64,000 nucleotides of DNA from Dyadobacter psychrotolerans (GCF_004349265.1 NZ_SMFL01000012.1:1-64000); one strand, 5' to 3'; positions 45,401 through 54,353 are shown, numbered from the stretch's first letter. Notes: a model not told the origin generated them from the sequence alone. Made by a program: numbers and translations.

Positions 45401-45717
45401 AACAACAAAAGGTTATCCTGGAACTTGGAAAAGTAATTTCAATTGCAAAAGTGAAAATAAACGGAATAGAAGTAGGCGGTGTCTGGACAGCTCCGTATGA
45501 ACTGGATATTACAAAAGTATTGAAAGCAGGTGAAAACCAAATGGAGATCAGTGTTGTAAATAGCTGGGCAAACCGTCTCATTGGCGATGCCAAACTGCCT
45601 GCGGATCAGCGAAAAACCTGGATGTCTACCCCGGTAGTGAATGAAAATACAGCCATGGAGCCGTCCGGGCTTTTTGGTCCGGTTAAGATTACGACTTATG
45701 GTGACGGAGGGAAATGA
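42433..45717 (+). CDS. GH106-type alpha-L-rhamnosidase lipoprotein
   Basis: A 1,094-residue exported enzyme with lipobox ITA-C26. It shows the GH106 run SVYWYWISDHISKEGVIKDL and then AMKKVGINRAFIGNIG, as well as EIGMFNGPGWSQSGGPW. Candidate catalytic acids are Glu462 in QDSYETGGQNW and Glu593 in VSAESFTAAGRGF. The C-terminal domain resembles a galactose-binding sandwich (VVNSWANRLIGDAKLPADQR). GH106 enzymes act on rhamnose-containing pectin such as rhamnogalacturonan II. The pairing with GH78 suggests removal of rhamnose in different linkages. It is followed by a hairpin that ends the opposite operon. Confidence 0.93.
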   Translation: MSSFSRRYLNTAWILTIAVLLFITACNSLKNTSKTKETNNLTTLSKLETGFVTSPDSIQTSVYWYWISDHISKEGVIKDLYAMKKVGINRAFIGNIGLGAPVGKIKMFTDEWWEITHAALKTATELNIEIGMFNGPGWSQSGGPWIKPEQSMRYLTSSSIKLKGAQKIRIALARPKPDFQDVRVIAFPLPKDFGKSITALDPLVTSSTVTGKLKDILDKNTATGITFQPNKENFIDFNIQSEFTARSITIYPSRKRMTANVDLLVHENETFRKVKSFTIERSNDALNVGFDPYAPVSASFPETKSNHFRLVFRDVSDGGGITDVEMLTSPKIENYAEKTLAKMYPTPLPYWKEYQWPVQSVVNDPSVVINPETVIDISRYMNSDGILNWDVPAGEWIVRRTGMVTTGVTNSPASPEGTGLEVDKMSSEHVVSHFNAFMGAIQKRIPAEDRKTWKVIVQDSYETGGQNWTDGLIESFKQKYQYDPLPYMPVLSGDVVGSQEKSDRFLWDLRRFIADRVAHEYVAGLRKISNANGLTTWLENYGHWGFPGEFLQYGGQSDEIGGEFWSEGELGDIENRAASSAAHIYGKTKVSAESFTAAGRGFGRYPALMKQRGDRFFTEGINNTLLHVFIHQPYEDKLPGVNAWFGNDFNRKNTWFNDMDIFIQYLKRSNFILQQGKYVAEAAYFIGEDAPKMTGIVDPALPAGYSFDYINGEVIQNRISVKDGRLVLPDGMNYRILVLPKLETIRPELLAKIRYLVSEGAVVLGPKPFRSPSLQGYPSADEEVQKIAAELWGNIDGQQIKMNKLGKGMVLSGMDMQQALDLIKIAPDFKADSDSVLFIHRTLPEGEAYFVSNQNSKKRKIRADFKVTGKAPEWWNPITGEVRTLPEFSQAGEHTTVPMQLSAYESAVIVFRKDIGKTSSGKGINFPAPVGSKEIAKPWTVSFNPAMRGPQQPVVFEKLVDWTKRPEDEIKYYSGTAVYKQTFIADKLQKQQKVILELGKVISIAKVKINGIEVGGVWTAPYELDITKVLKAGENQMEISVVNSWANRLIGDAKLPADQRKTWMSTPVVNENTAMEPSGLFGPVKITTYGDGGK

Positions 45718-45748
45718 TTAACTCAACTTCTGTTCAGCCCGGCAAAAA

Positions 45749-45783
45749 AATATCGGTGGTCAGATTCAACTGCCACCGATATT
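45749..45783 (-). terminator. Terminator after the DUF4440-like gene (minus strand)
   Basis: AATATCGGTGG and CCACCGATATT form an 11-bp stem. On the minus strand it is followed by seven Ts. Between convergent genes, it may also help end the rhamnosidase transcript. Confidence 0.75.
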
Positions 45784-45927
45784 AAAAAATACCACCTTTA
45801 AAAATTAACTAAGTTTAGGTGCGGGAATCAAAAACTGATTACCAGGGTCAAACGGATAAAAATTTCAGGTTAAAATAAACTGTGTTATTGAAAGGTAGGT
45901 TTAGGAATATTCAGAATAAAAAATGTC

Positions 45928-46317
45928 TCAGATTTCACCGGCAGATAATAGGGAACAACAGGATCTGACAACCTGCCAACCGTTGTCGGTCCATTTCCAG
46001 ACCCACTGGTATTTGTATTGCTGGCTGAAACACTGATCGTGAAAGATGCCAGTGATTTGCTTTATGATAGAAACTCTGGCGGCTGTTTCTGTAACATCAA
46101 ACTCCTGATTTAGAACCGAAACATCCATGATCTGGAGCATTCTGCTTCTCCGGTTATTTAATTTCGTGTCTTCTTCAAATAAGATTTCAAGGTCATCCGC
46201 AAAAATCAGATTGTCCGGAAGGAAGTTTTCCAGGTTCGGAATTTCACTGTTTTTGATGGCGTATTGCAGGAGCTTTTCTTGTCTGACAATCTGTTCAGTG
46301 TCTGTTATCGATACCAT
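45928..46317 (-). CDS. NTF2-like (DUF4440-type) protein
   Basis: A 129-residue protein of the NTF2-like fold: IVRQEKLLQYAIKNSEIPNL at the start, DNLIFADDLEILFEED in the middle and FSQQYKYQWVWKWTDNGWQV near the end, with a C-terminal RSCCSLL. It resembles DUF4440/SnoaL proteins of bacteroidetes. It may be a small-ligand-binding protein or an enzyme of the ketosteroid-isomerase-like group; nothing nearby decides. It starts 118 bases after the end of the HTCS gene on the same strand. A strong terminator follows. Confidence 0.7.
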   Translation of the reverse strand: MVSITDTEQIVRQEKLLQYAIKNSEIPNLENFLPDNLIFADDLEILFEEDTKLNNRRSRMLQIMDVSVLNQEFDVTETAARVSIIKQITGIFHDQCFSQQYKYQWVWKWTDNGWQVVRSCCSLLSAGEI

Positions 46318-46435
46318 TTTCTTTCCGTTAAAGTCTGATACAAAAGTCCGGAAACTATCAAAATGGCGTTATCAACGATGTTGCAAATGTTATAAAAACA
46401 GTTGCAACATGCCGGATGTATAAATAAAATTTAGG

Positions 46436-49400
46436 TTAGTGCATGGATTGAGCGTATTCGTGCGGTGTTGTCTTATAAAAATCCCGAAAACATTTAGAGA
46501 AGTAAGCGGGACTTTCGAAGCCAACCAGGTAAGCCGTTTCCGAACTATTGTGTCCTTCCAGAAGAAACTGAGCAGCGCGTTTCAGACGATAATTTCGTAT
46601 AATATCACCTGGTGACATGCCTGTCATTGTTTTGGTTTTGCGATGCAAATTGGCACGGCTCATTCCTATTTCTGCTGCTAGCTGTTCAACGCCAAAAGTT
46701 GAATCATCGAGTTTTTGATCCAGAATTACGTAAATCTTTTGAATAAAAATATCGTGAACCGCTGGCTGCATTTCGCTACTTTTAAAAGAAACAGAAGATG
46801 TGCTGTTTATTTCAGAATGAATTTTTTCACGCTGGCGATTCTGGCGTTCAAGCAGATTGTTTACCCGCAGCTGTAATTCCTGAATATGGAAAGGTTTGGT
46901 CAGGTAATCATCCGCACCGAGCGTGAGACCTTCTATGCGATCGTCAAAGGAAACCTTCGCAGTGAGCAGCACAATGGGTATGTGATTCGTACGGTCGTCT
47001 TTTTTTAATCTACTGCAAAATTCGAAACCGTCCATTACCGGCATTAAAACATCACTGATAATCAGGTCTGGCATAAAACTTAATGCCTTTTCAATTCCAT
47101 CAGCGCCATTAATCGCTTTGGTTGTAAAATACGTTTCGGGTAAGCTGTCTGCAATAAATTCAGCCAGTTCTGCATTGTCTTCAACCAAAAGTACGGAAAC
47201 CGCCTCGGAGGAAACACTTTTACCCTGGCCGGAATCCAAAACATCATTTATTAAACCGTAGCTCTGATTTTCCGTTTTTAAAGATATAAACGGCTGGTTA
47301 GAAATTCCATCGGAAATATCTGCCTTACGATATGGAAGCCATACTGTAAACTTCGTCTTCCAGACCGAATCTTTTTCTTCAGTACTGCTGACCTCAATGT
47401 GACCCTTTTGGAGATCAACCAGTTCTTTAACCAGCGAAAGTCCGATACCGGATCCATGAGACTGGCGTCTATCCATCGCAGGATTATCAACCTGATAAAA
47501 GCGGTCAAAGACATAAGGCAAACTCTCTTTTGGAATACCAATTCCTGAATCCAGAATGGTTAAGAAAATGCCATTTTTTTGATTTTTTTCAAAACCGGAA
47601 TCCGGAATTTCCTCAGACAAAATCAATTGCACAGATCCGCCGCGAGAAGTAAATTTCAGGGCATTCGCCAACAGGTTGGAAACAATTCTTTCCAGTTTAT
47701 CGGGGTCAAACCAGTATTCGGTATCTTCAAGCGGGTTGTTAAATGATAGTTTAACTCCTTTATTTTCCCCATCTTCTGAAAAAGATTCCACCAGATTTTC
47801 CAGAAATTTGCCAATATCGCCTCGTGCTTCGTTTATCTTTAATGATCCGGATTCGAGTTTGGACAGGTCAAGTAATTGGTTGATCAGTCTCAGAAGCTGA
47901 TGAGCGTTACGTTCAATCGCATCCAGCCAACGCAGCTGGTCGGGTTGCTGAAGTGTAGTTTTAAGACGCTGCGCAGGTGTTAGAACCAATGTCAGTGGAG
48001 TACGAAACTCGTGTGTAATGTTAGAGAAAAAACGCGTTTTCATTTCGTCCAGCGTTTTCAGCTGTTCAGCTTCTCGTTCTTTCAGGATCATATCCTGACG
48101 AAGACGTTCCCGGTTTAAGCGGTAGTTGATGTACAACCAAATTAATCCCGCCGCTGCGAGTGAGTAAAATATATAAGCCCACCACGTTTGCCAGAAAGGC
48201 GGTTTAATATGCAAAACAAGGTCTCTAACATGCGGACTCCACTGTCCGGTTGTATTTGAAGAATTGATTCGCAGTTTATAATCTCCGGGAGGAAGTTTGG
48301 TATAATTTGCGATGGGCGTGTTATCGGAAATTATCCACTTTTCGTCATAACCTTCCAGCTGATAACGGTATCTCAGTTTTTTTGGACGACTAAATTCGAG
48401 TCCGGCAAATTCAACGGTGAGACTGTTCTGGTCATAGGGCAGCGACAATTCATTAAGTTCATTCAATGGCGCAGGCAGCAAACCGTCCGATGAGGGCGTA
48501 ACCAGTTCATTATTGATTTTCAAAGCGGTAAAGGCGACCTGCGGCCGGAATGTGTCGGCCAGCATTGCGGTGGGATCAAACAGAATCCAGCCCTCGGTTC
48601 CACCAAAGGCAAGTCGCCCGTCCGGAAGTTTCAGGTGATGGAAACGGTTAAATTCATCTCCGGGCAGACCATCCGCACTGTGAAAAGTTTGCAGTTGATG
48701 GCTTACGGGATGAAAACGAAGCAAACCCTTATTGGTGCTCAGCCACAGATAACCGGATTTGTCAGTAAGGATAGAGTAAATGGTATTGTCCGGAAGTCCA
48801 TCTTCCATAGTAAAAACCTCACTGTTGAGCGTTTTTTTACTGAGCCTGACCAACCCGTCATAAGTACCGATCCATAAAAGATCCGGGTTGGCCGGATCCT
48901 GCTGCAAGCCCTGCAAAAGGTCGGTTGGGAAAAGATCCGGATGTGTTTTTTGATTAAACCAGGTAATTTTTTTAGTCCTGATCTCAACAGATAACAGTCC
49001 CTGGCCGGTACCGGTTGTAATCCAAAGTTTGTCTCTATCAACTGAAAGATCCAGCAACGTCAGATCTTTGTCTGTTCCTTTTCTGATTGCAACCGGATCA
49101 AGGAAAGGTACCCATGTTTTTGCAGCAACGTCGAACTGGCCGATGTATCCGTCATAACCGATAACCCAAAGTTTATTTTCAGGTGAAAAGGCAATTCCTC
49201 TTATGCCAAATGAAAGATTGGCAGGACTAGCCCCGACGGGCGCTTTTGGTAATAGAGTAAATCGTTTGGTAAGTGAATCGTAACGCCCGACCTGATCACG
49301 AAGCGCAATCCATAACTGATTGTTTTTATCGTAAGCAGAGCGAAAAAAATAACTCGAAGAACTGAACTGTTTGTCGGACAGAGGCCAGCCGGAGAAGTCT

Positions 49401-50518
49401 TCAAGCGTGGTATTAAGTTCCTGTTTTATCAGATTGCGGTGAAATGAAAACTGAGAAGCACTGGATTCAAAGAACGGCGTTGTCAGGTCGATCTGGTGAA
49501 TTCCTGCCGCATTGGTCCCAAGCCAGATCAAACCAGACTGATCAATTAAAAACGATGGAACTTCCCTCATGGAATTCATGGCAACATCACCAACTGCGAC
49601 CAACCCTTTTTTTTCGTCGTAACGATAAACGAAACCGCCCGATTCCATATACTCATATCCGTCCGGCCCGGTTTGAATCGAATTAATTCCTGTTACAGAT
49701 AGAAAAGGGAACGCGTACATCCTGAATGATCCCGTTGAAGGATTGTACAAAATAAGCTGTCGGCGATCGCTGAACATGATCTCACCATTTTTTCTTTCAT
49801 GTACAGCAACAATCTCAGCATCGGAATTGACGTAATTATTATAATCAGCTTCAAATGGCAGGGCTACGTGGGAAAACTTTTCTGTTTTGGTGTTAAAAAG
49901 ACTTAACCCTCTCTGACTGACAACCCAGATTTGTTTTTTATGATCTTCTAAAAAGCCCCGGATAGTATCACTGGGCAATCCATGTGATTTTTGAGTAAGA
50001 TGAGAAATGGTTTTAAGCTTCCAGTTATAAACAAAAATGCCATTTGCTTTTTCGGCAACCCACAATTTATCGTCTCTGTCTACAAGCCAGCCGCGTCTGA
50101 CAAAACGAACCGTTTTGTTTTTAAAGAGGGGGGCAGCTGTAATTCTGTGAATTGTTTCTTTTGTCGGATTAAGTACATCAATTTGAGATGATTCATGTTC
50201 GATATAAATCAGTTTTCTGCTGTTCTGTTTGAGGGAAATTATCACGTTGGAGCTGATGGATGCCGTGTCGCTCTTACTATGCCGGAAGACTTTAAAGTGA
50301 ATTCCATCGTACCGCGCAAGACCATTGCGGGTTCCTATCCAGACAAAACCATTTACATCCTGAGTTAAACCGGAAATAAAAGACTGGGGCAGGCCGTCTT
50401 TTGTAGTAATAATCCGCAAAGGTTTTTTTGGAGCTTGTGCTTTAAGCGAAACAACGACGCAACTCCCGCTGATGATGATAAAGAGAGTAAAAAGGCAGTA
50501 GAAAAATTTCAGCTTCAT
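46436..50518 (-). CDS. Hybrid two-component system sensor/regulator (HTCS)
   Basis: A 1,360-residue HTCS with the same plan as the one at 30286. Signal anchor 1-28; beta-propeller repeats about 30-690 (FVWIGTRNGLARYDGIHF); Y_Y_Y domain about 695-765; membrane helix about 775-797; kinase with His836 in ITHEFRTPLT; ATPase with GSGIGLSLV; receiver with Asp1156 in IISDVLMPVMDG; AraC domain at the C-terminus. It is probably the regulator of the neighbouring rhamnosidase genes, with a rhamnose-containing oligosaccharide as signal; this is inferred from position only. Its start codon is 214 bases from the LEA-like gene on the other strand. Confidence 0.95.
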   Translation of the reverse strand: MKLKFFYCLFTLFIIISGSCVVVSLKAQAPKKPLRIITTKDGLPQSFISGLTQDVNGFVWIGTRNGLARYDGIHFKVFRHSKSDTASISSNVIISLKQNSRKLIYIEHESSQIDVLNPTKETIHRITAAPLFKNKTVRFVRRGWLVDRDDKLWVAEKANGIFVYNWKLKTISHLTQKSHGLPSDTIRGFLEDHKKQIWVVSQRGLSLFNTKTEKFSHVALPFEADYNNYVNSDAEIVAVHERKNGEIMFSDRRQLILYNPSTGSFRMYAFPFLSVTGINSIQTGPDGYEYMESGGFVYRYDEKKGLVAVGDVAMNSMREVPSFLIDQSGLIWLGTNAAGIHQIDLTTPFFESSASQFSFHRNLIKQELNTTLEDFSGWPLSDKQFSSSSYFFRSAYDKNNQLWIALRDQVGRYDSLTKRFTLLPKAPVGASPANLSFGIRGIAFSPENKLWVIGYDGYIGQFDVAAKTWVPFLDPVAIRKGTDKDLTLLDLSVDRDKLWITTGTGQGLLSVEIRTKKITWFNQKTHPDLFPTDLLQGLQQDPANPDLLWIGTYDGLVRLSKKTLNSEVFTMEDGLPDNTIYSILTDKSGYLWLSTNKGLLRFHPVSHQLQTFHSADGLPGDEFNRFHHLKLPDGRLAFGGTEGWILFDPTAMLADTFRPQVAFTALKINNELVTPSSDGLLPAPLNELNELSLPYDQNSLTVEFAGLEFSRPKKLRYRYQLEGYDEKWIISDNTPIANYTKLPPGDYKLRINSSNTTGQWSPHVRDLVLHIKPPFWQTWWAYIFYSLAAAGLIWLYINYRLNRERLRQDMILKEREAEQLKTLDEMKTRFFSNITHEFRTPLTLVLTPAQRLKTTLQQPDQLRWLDAIERNAHQLLRLINQLLDLSKLESGSLKINEARGDIGKFLENLVESFSEDGENKGVKLSFNNPLEDTEYWFDPDKLERIVSNLLANALKFTSRGGSVQLILSEEIPDSGFEKNQKNGIFLTILDSGIGIPKESLPYVFDRFYQVDNPAMDRRQSHGSGIGLSLVKELVDLQKGHIEVSSTEEKDSVWKTKFTVWLPYRKADISDGISNQPFISLKTENQSYGLINDVLDSGQGKSVSSEAVSVLLVEDNAELAEFIADSLPETYFTTKAINGADGIEKALSFMPDLIISDVLMPVMDGFEFCSRLKKDDRTNHIPIVLLTAKVSFDDRIEGLTLGADDYLTKPFHIQELQLRVNNLLERQNRQREKIHSEINSTSSVSFKSSEMQPAVHDIFIQKIYVILDQKLDDSTFGVEQLAAEIGMSRANLHRKTKTMTGMSPGDIIRNYRLKRAAQFLLEGHNSSETAYLVGFESPAYFSKCFRDFYKTTPHEYAQSMH

Positions 50519-50732
50519 TGCGTTGGAGTAATAAAGGTAAAGTTAGAAACTTCTGAAATCAAATCGCCATTCAGGCATCGTCAGCCTATAAAATACCGGG
50601 AGCGGAAGGAATCAAGGTTCGATATTATTTTGTTGTAAATGAATAATTTCCCTTAGAGAAAATATCCTGGTATGATTGTTTAACGGTAAAACCGTAACAA
50701 CTAAAAACCAATTTTGTTAATTAGACTTAATC

Positions 50733-51077
50733 ATGAAAAAGGTAATCATAATGATCGCGATGGTGGCAATTTCTGCGTTTGCTTACGCACAGGAAACCAC
50801 TCAGGAAAAAGCCGACAAAGCAGCTGATAAAACCAAATCTGCTACGAAAAAAGCTGGTAAGGAAATCAAGAAAGATGCGAAAGCGGTTGGTAAAGGTGTA
50901 GAAAAAGGAGCTGACAAAGTGGGTGAAACTGCCGAGAAAGGTTACGACGCGACCAAAAAAGGAGTTAAAAAAGGAGCAAAGGCGGTAGGAGAAACTGCTG
51001 AGAAAGGCTACGACGCAACCAAAAAAGGTGTAAACAAAACTGCTGATAAAGTAGAGAAAAAAACAAGAGATAACTAG
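50733..51077 (+). CDS. Secreted LEA-like Lys/Ala-rich repeat protein
   Basis: A 114-residue exported protein: signal peptide 1-20 (AISAFAYAQ), then low-complexity, highly charged sequence in 11-residue periods. The motif GETAEKGYDATKKGV occurs at 64-78 and again at 86-100, a 22-residue spacing, with the DNA nearly identical as well. Such repeats resemble late-embryogenesis-abundant proteins that form amphipathic helices on drying or at membranes. The protein is strongly basic. It is monocistronic with its own terminator. It is likely a stress protein or a periplasmic chaperone-like helix; no enzymatic role is expected. Confidence 0.75.
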   Translation: MKKVIIMIAMVAISAFAYAQETTQEKADKAADKTKSATKKAGKEIKKDAKAVGKGVEKGADKVGETAEKGYDATKKGVKKGAKAVGETAEKGYDATKKGVNKTADKVEKKTRDN

Positions 51078-51104
51078 GGATCAGTTGTCATCTTTATTTT
51101 TACA

Positions 51105-51136
51105 AAAGCCTGCCTCTGAACCGAGCGGGCTTTTTT
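51105..51136 (+). terminator. Terminator of the LEA-like gene
   Basis: AGCCTGC and GCGGGCT form a stem around an 11-base loop, followed by six Ts. It separates the LEA-like gene from the amino-sugar cassette. Confidence 0.85.
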
Positions 51137-51161
51137 CTTATATTATTTTTAAAATAGCGAT

Positions 51162-52571
51162 TTGGAAAAACTGAGCTGGATAACAACAATTAAGAACGCC
51201 CCGTATTTTATTGACGAAAACGGTGAAAACTGGACACCCATCGGTCAGAACGATGCGGTTACCTGGCCTGATTTATCAGGGCTTTTTCGGAGAAAGGATG
51301 TGGCGCAGGTGGAGGGGCATCTAGCATATCTAACTGCGCATGGTGTGACTTGCCTGAGAATTATGCTCGAATATTGCCAGACAGAACACCGCTATTTTGA
51401 AAAGCCGGTTGGCAGATACCAGCCTCATATGATTCAGTTCTGGGATGATCTTTTTGTTTTATGCGAAAAATATAAACTCCGGATCTTGCTCACTCCTTTT
51501 GACACATTTTGGATGCGGAGAAGATGGAAACATCATCCTTACAACGCCTTGAATGGCGGTCCTTGCAAAAGCAAAACACGCTGGTTAACCTGTCCCGAAA
51601 CATTGGCAGCAATAAAAAACCGGTTTTCTTTTGTAATTGAACGCTGGGGTGGGAGCGGCGTACTGTTTGCCTGGGATCTTTGGAACGAAATCGGTCCGGC
51701 AAATGCCTTGGGTGAAATGGACGGACTTTACGTTTTTGTGGATCAGATCAGTGATCATATCAGACAGTTTGAGTTACGGCTTTATGGTAAAACCCACCCG
51801 CAAACGGTTTCCGTTTTTGCGCCGCTGATGCAGCAGCATGATATGTCTGACCTGATTTTTAAACATCCCAAACTGGACTTCGCCAGTACGCATTTTTACG
51901 AAAACAAAACCATCAATTATCCGCGCAATACCGCTGATGCTGCCGTTGCAACCGGAGAAATGGTTCGCGAAGCACTATTTCATTTACCGGAGAACCGGCC
52001 ATTTCTGGATAGCGAACATGGCCCGATTGATTACTTCAAAAAACGGAAAAACAACTTGCCGGAAGAATTTGATGATCAGTATTTTCTCAATATGCAGTGG
52101 GCGCACCTGGCGTCCGGAGGTGCGGGAGGAGGAATGCGCTGGCCATATCGGCATCCGCATGTACTCACGCACGGCATGCGCAGAGCTCAGCTGAATCTGG
52201 CAGGATTTTTGGAACTGATAGACTGGAAAACATTTAAACGTCAAAACCTGAACGAGCAGATTGAGGTTACTAATCCCCATATTTCAGTTTTCGGATGTGG
52301 CGATGACAGGCAGGCGGTTATCTGGCTTCTTGAGCGGCAAAATTACGTAAGAAAAAAGATCGTAAAAAAGACGAATCCGGAAGTAGAGATCGCTGTTCCC
52401 TGGTTGAACGCAGGGTTATACCGTGTTAGTTTTTGGAATACCGTCTCAGGGAAGGGCGAAGCAAGGGAATTATATCATGAAGCTGATCAATTAAGAATAT
52501 CCTTTCATTTACCGGAAAATAATATAGCGCTCGCAATCCGGAAAATTGCTGAACGGGCACAAGTTTTTTAA
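51162..52571 (+). CDS. Cytoplasmic clan GH-A glycosidase-like protein
   Basis: A 469-residue protein without signal peptide. It looks like a (beta/alpha)8 barrel of clan GH-A: HGVTCLRIMLEY, a candidate acid/base Glu176 in FAWDLWNEIGPA and a candidate nucleophile Glu285 in PFLDSEHGPID, with HFYENKTINYP between. A C-terminal sandwich follows (about 380-469). It is close to GH5-like proteins but I cannot name a family. TTG is the only usable start: a TAA precedes it closely and no Met follows before residue 68. It is the first gene of the plus-strand arm of a cassette with a glycosyltransferase. A cytoplasmic glycan-editing role is inferred. Confidence 0.75.
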   Translation: MEKLSWITTIKNAPYFIDENGENWTPIGQNDAVTWPDLSGLFRRKDVAQVEGHLAYLTAHGVTCLRIMLEYCQTEHRYFEKPVGRYQPHMIQFWDDLFVLCEKYKLRILLTPFDTFWMRRRWKHHPYNALNGGPCKSKTRWLTCPETLAAIKNRFSFVIERWGGSGVLFAWDLWNEIGPANALGEMDGLYVFVDQISDHIRQFELRLYGKTHPQTVSVFAPLMQQHDMSDLIFKHPKLDFASTHFYENKTINYPRNTADAAVATGEMVREALFHLPENRPFLDSEHGPIDYFKKRKNNLPEEFDDQYFLNMQWAHLASGGAGGGMRWPYRHPHVLTHGMRRAQLNLAGFLELIDWKTFKRQNLNEQIEVTNPHISVFGCGDDRQAVIWLLERQNYVRKKIVKKTNPEVEIAVPWLNAGLYRVSFWNTVSGKGEARELYHEADQLRISFHLPENNIALAIRKIAERAQVF

Positions 52572-52611
52572 GCGGCTAGATCGAAATTATTTTGATCTAA
52601 ACAACCCATAC

Positions 52612-53808
52612 ATGATAGCGGATTTAGCTGTTGATCGTATTCTTTTTGATAAAATTAAACCTTCCGCATCCACCAAGGTTTGCGTTATAGTGCCGGTAAG
52701 AAATGAAGCGGAATGTTTGTGGGAAACATTGGAAGCATTACGTCTGCAGGAAGATAATTCCGGAAACCGGCTTCCATCGGATGTTTATGAGGTTTTGGTT
52801 TTGGTAAATAATACAACCGACAATTCTTTCGAAATAGCCGAAAAATATGCAGCCTTATATCCGTCATTTCGACTGGCCGCAGAGGAAATTTGGCAGGAAG
52901 GAGATCGTGCCAACATCGGTACGGTAAGACGTCTTTTGATGGACGATGCTTATCGCCGCCTGATGCTCACGGGTAATCAGAATGGCATTATTGCATCAAC
53001 CGACGGTGATACGACTGTGGACAGCCGGTGGATCTGTAATATCATAGCCGAGATTGAAAAGGGGAATGACGCTGTTGGTGGACGAATATTGACTGAAAAA
53101 GAGGGTGGAACTTCCCGGCTTTATCATTTACGGGACGTAACCTACCGTTGTCTGCTGGCCCAAGCCGAATCGCTGATCGATCCACGTCAACACAATCCTT
53201 TCCCATGCCATTTTCAATATTTTGGAGCTAATATGGCTGTAACCTGCAGCATGTATAATCAGGCGGGAAGATTACCACAGGTTCCGTTTCTGGAAGATAT
53301 GGCCTTTCATAAAGCACTGATGCTTCAGGATGCCCGGATCAGGAGAAGTTTTGAAGTGAAAGTTTATACATCTTCCCGTGTGGATGGCCGAGTTAGTATC
53401 GGTTTTTCCGAACAGCTCAGAAGGTGGATGAATGAGGACGAAGCCCGGATCCCGCAAATGGTGGAAGACGTTACGCCGGTTTTACTCATGTTTGAAATAC
53501 GCGCCCAGCTTCGCCAATGCTGGAATGACTACGTTGAAAAGCGTATCGTAAGAAGAGATGAATTAAGCTCAATTGCTGCGAAACTGAATATAAAAGTTGA
53601 ATGGCTGCATTCACAGCTGATCAGTTCGACCTATTTCGGAGGACTTTGGGATGTGATCAACCTGTTGGTTGGAAATCGGGAGCCGGAGCTTCAGCCGATC
53701 CATGAAGCCATTGATCAGCTGAGGCTATTCATAAAAAGCAGGAAAACTAATGCTTTTCAAACAAGTCCAAGCGATATGTTTGTTCGCGCTGGCCGTGCAA
53801 GTGCCTGA
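52612..53808 (+). CDS. Family 2 glycosyltransferase
   Basis: A protein of about 398 residues with a GT2 (GT-A fold) domain: VCVIVPVRNEAECLWETLEA at the start, then IIASTDGDTTVDSRWICNII with the Asp-rich metal site, and QVPFLEDMAFHKAL. The C-terminal 130 residues are helical and not recognised. The enzyme should transfer a sugar from a nucleotide donor. No membrane segments, so it is cytosolic. The start is uncertain: a TTG at 52546 would add 22 residues and overlap the upstream gene by 26 bases. Its last 62 bases overlap the end of the convergent methyltransferase gene. GT2 proteins linked to PIG-L and NodS-like genes are recurrent, product unknown. Confidence 0.85.
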   Translation: MIADLAVDRILFDKIKPSASTKVCVIVPVRNEAECLWETLEALRLQEDNSGNRLPSDVYEVLVLVNNTTDNSFEIAEKYAALYPSFRLAAEEIWQEGDRANIGTVRRLLMDDAYRRLMLTGNQNGIIASTDGDTTVDSRWICNIIAEIEKGNDAVGGRILTEKEGGTSRLYHLRDVTYRCLLAQAESLIDPRQHNPFPCHFQYFGANMAVTCSMYNQAGRLPQVPFLEDMAFHKALMLQDARIRRSFEVKVYTSSRVDGRVSIGFSEQLRRWMNEDEARIPQMVEDVTPVLLMFEIRAQLRQCWNDYVEKRIVRRDELSSIAAKLNIKVEWLHSQLISSTYFGGLWDVINLLVGNREPELQPIHEAIDQLRLFIKSRKTNAFQTSPSDMFVRAGRASA

Positions 53809-54340
53809 GCGGCTGGTTATCGCCGGCTAATTTCATGAAATCGTCATGGACTTCATCACCGGTTAAAGGATAATCGTGAACAATGGGCGTCCAATGTACA
53901 AGCAACAGATGCCCTTTTTGTTCCAAATGCTTTAATATCTTTTCCTGCAAAAGATGAAAATCCGGCCAGGCCAGATAATAAGCAACTTCTGAAACAACGA
54001 TCAAATCGAACTGGCCTGTCGGAAACTGATCCGGTACGGCCAGTTTTTTAAATTCTACCTGACTGAGATTTTTCAATCTTACTCGGGCTTTTACCAGAGG
54101 TGCTTCTGCCACATCAACAGCCAAAAGCTTTTCACATTTGCCCGCCAGCAATTCACTCAGCACGCCAATAGAGCATCCGATTTCGAAGGCACTTTTATAT
54201 GATTTTCGGGGTAATGCACCTACTGTCGTTCTGTATTTATTGATCTCATATTCGCTGGTTTCAAATTCCCAGGGATCTTCATTATTGCGGTACACATCAT
54301 TAAAATAGTCTTCGGGCAGAGAATTACCTGGCTTTTCCAT
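53747..54340 (-). CDS. NodS-like SAM-dependent methyltransferase
   Basis: A methyltransferase of about 197 residues. It begins LPEDYFNDVYRNNEDPWEFE, then TSEYEINKYRTTVGALP; the SAM site is FEIGCSIGVLSELLA, followed by LLAVDVAEAPLVKARVR and DLIVVSEVAYYLAWPD. These are the hallmarks of the NodS family, whose founder N-methylates the amino sugar of rhizobial Nod factors. ATG 54340 is preferred because the family starts close to YF; an ATG at 54391 would overlap the deacetylase by 38 bases. It is third in the minus-strand arm, after the deacetylase. An N-methylation of a deacetylated sugar is a plausible step. Confidence 0.85.
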   Translation of the reverse strand: MEKPGNSLPEDYFNDVYRNNEDPWEFETSEYEINKYRTTVGALPRKSYKSAFEIGCSIGVLSELLAGKCEKLLAVDVAEAPLVKARVRLKNLSQVEFKKLAVPDQFPTGQFDLIVVSEVAYYLAWPDFHLLQEKILKHLEQKGHLLLVHWTPIVHDYPLTGDEVHDDFMKLAGDNQPLRHLHGQREQTYRLDLFEKH

Positions 54341-54353
54341 GGAGTTTAGTTTT

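Noticed and set aside
24488..50518. Mobile element carrying the glycan-use genes
   Set aside because: No integrase, transposase, tRNA insertion site or flanking direct repeats were seen, and base composition is even across the region.
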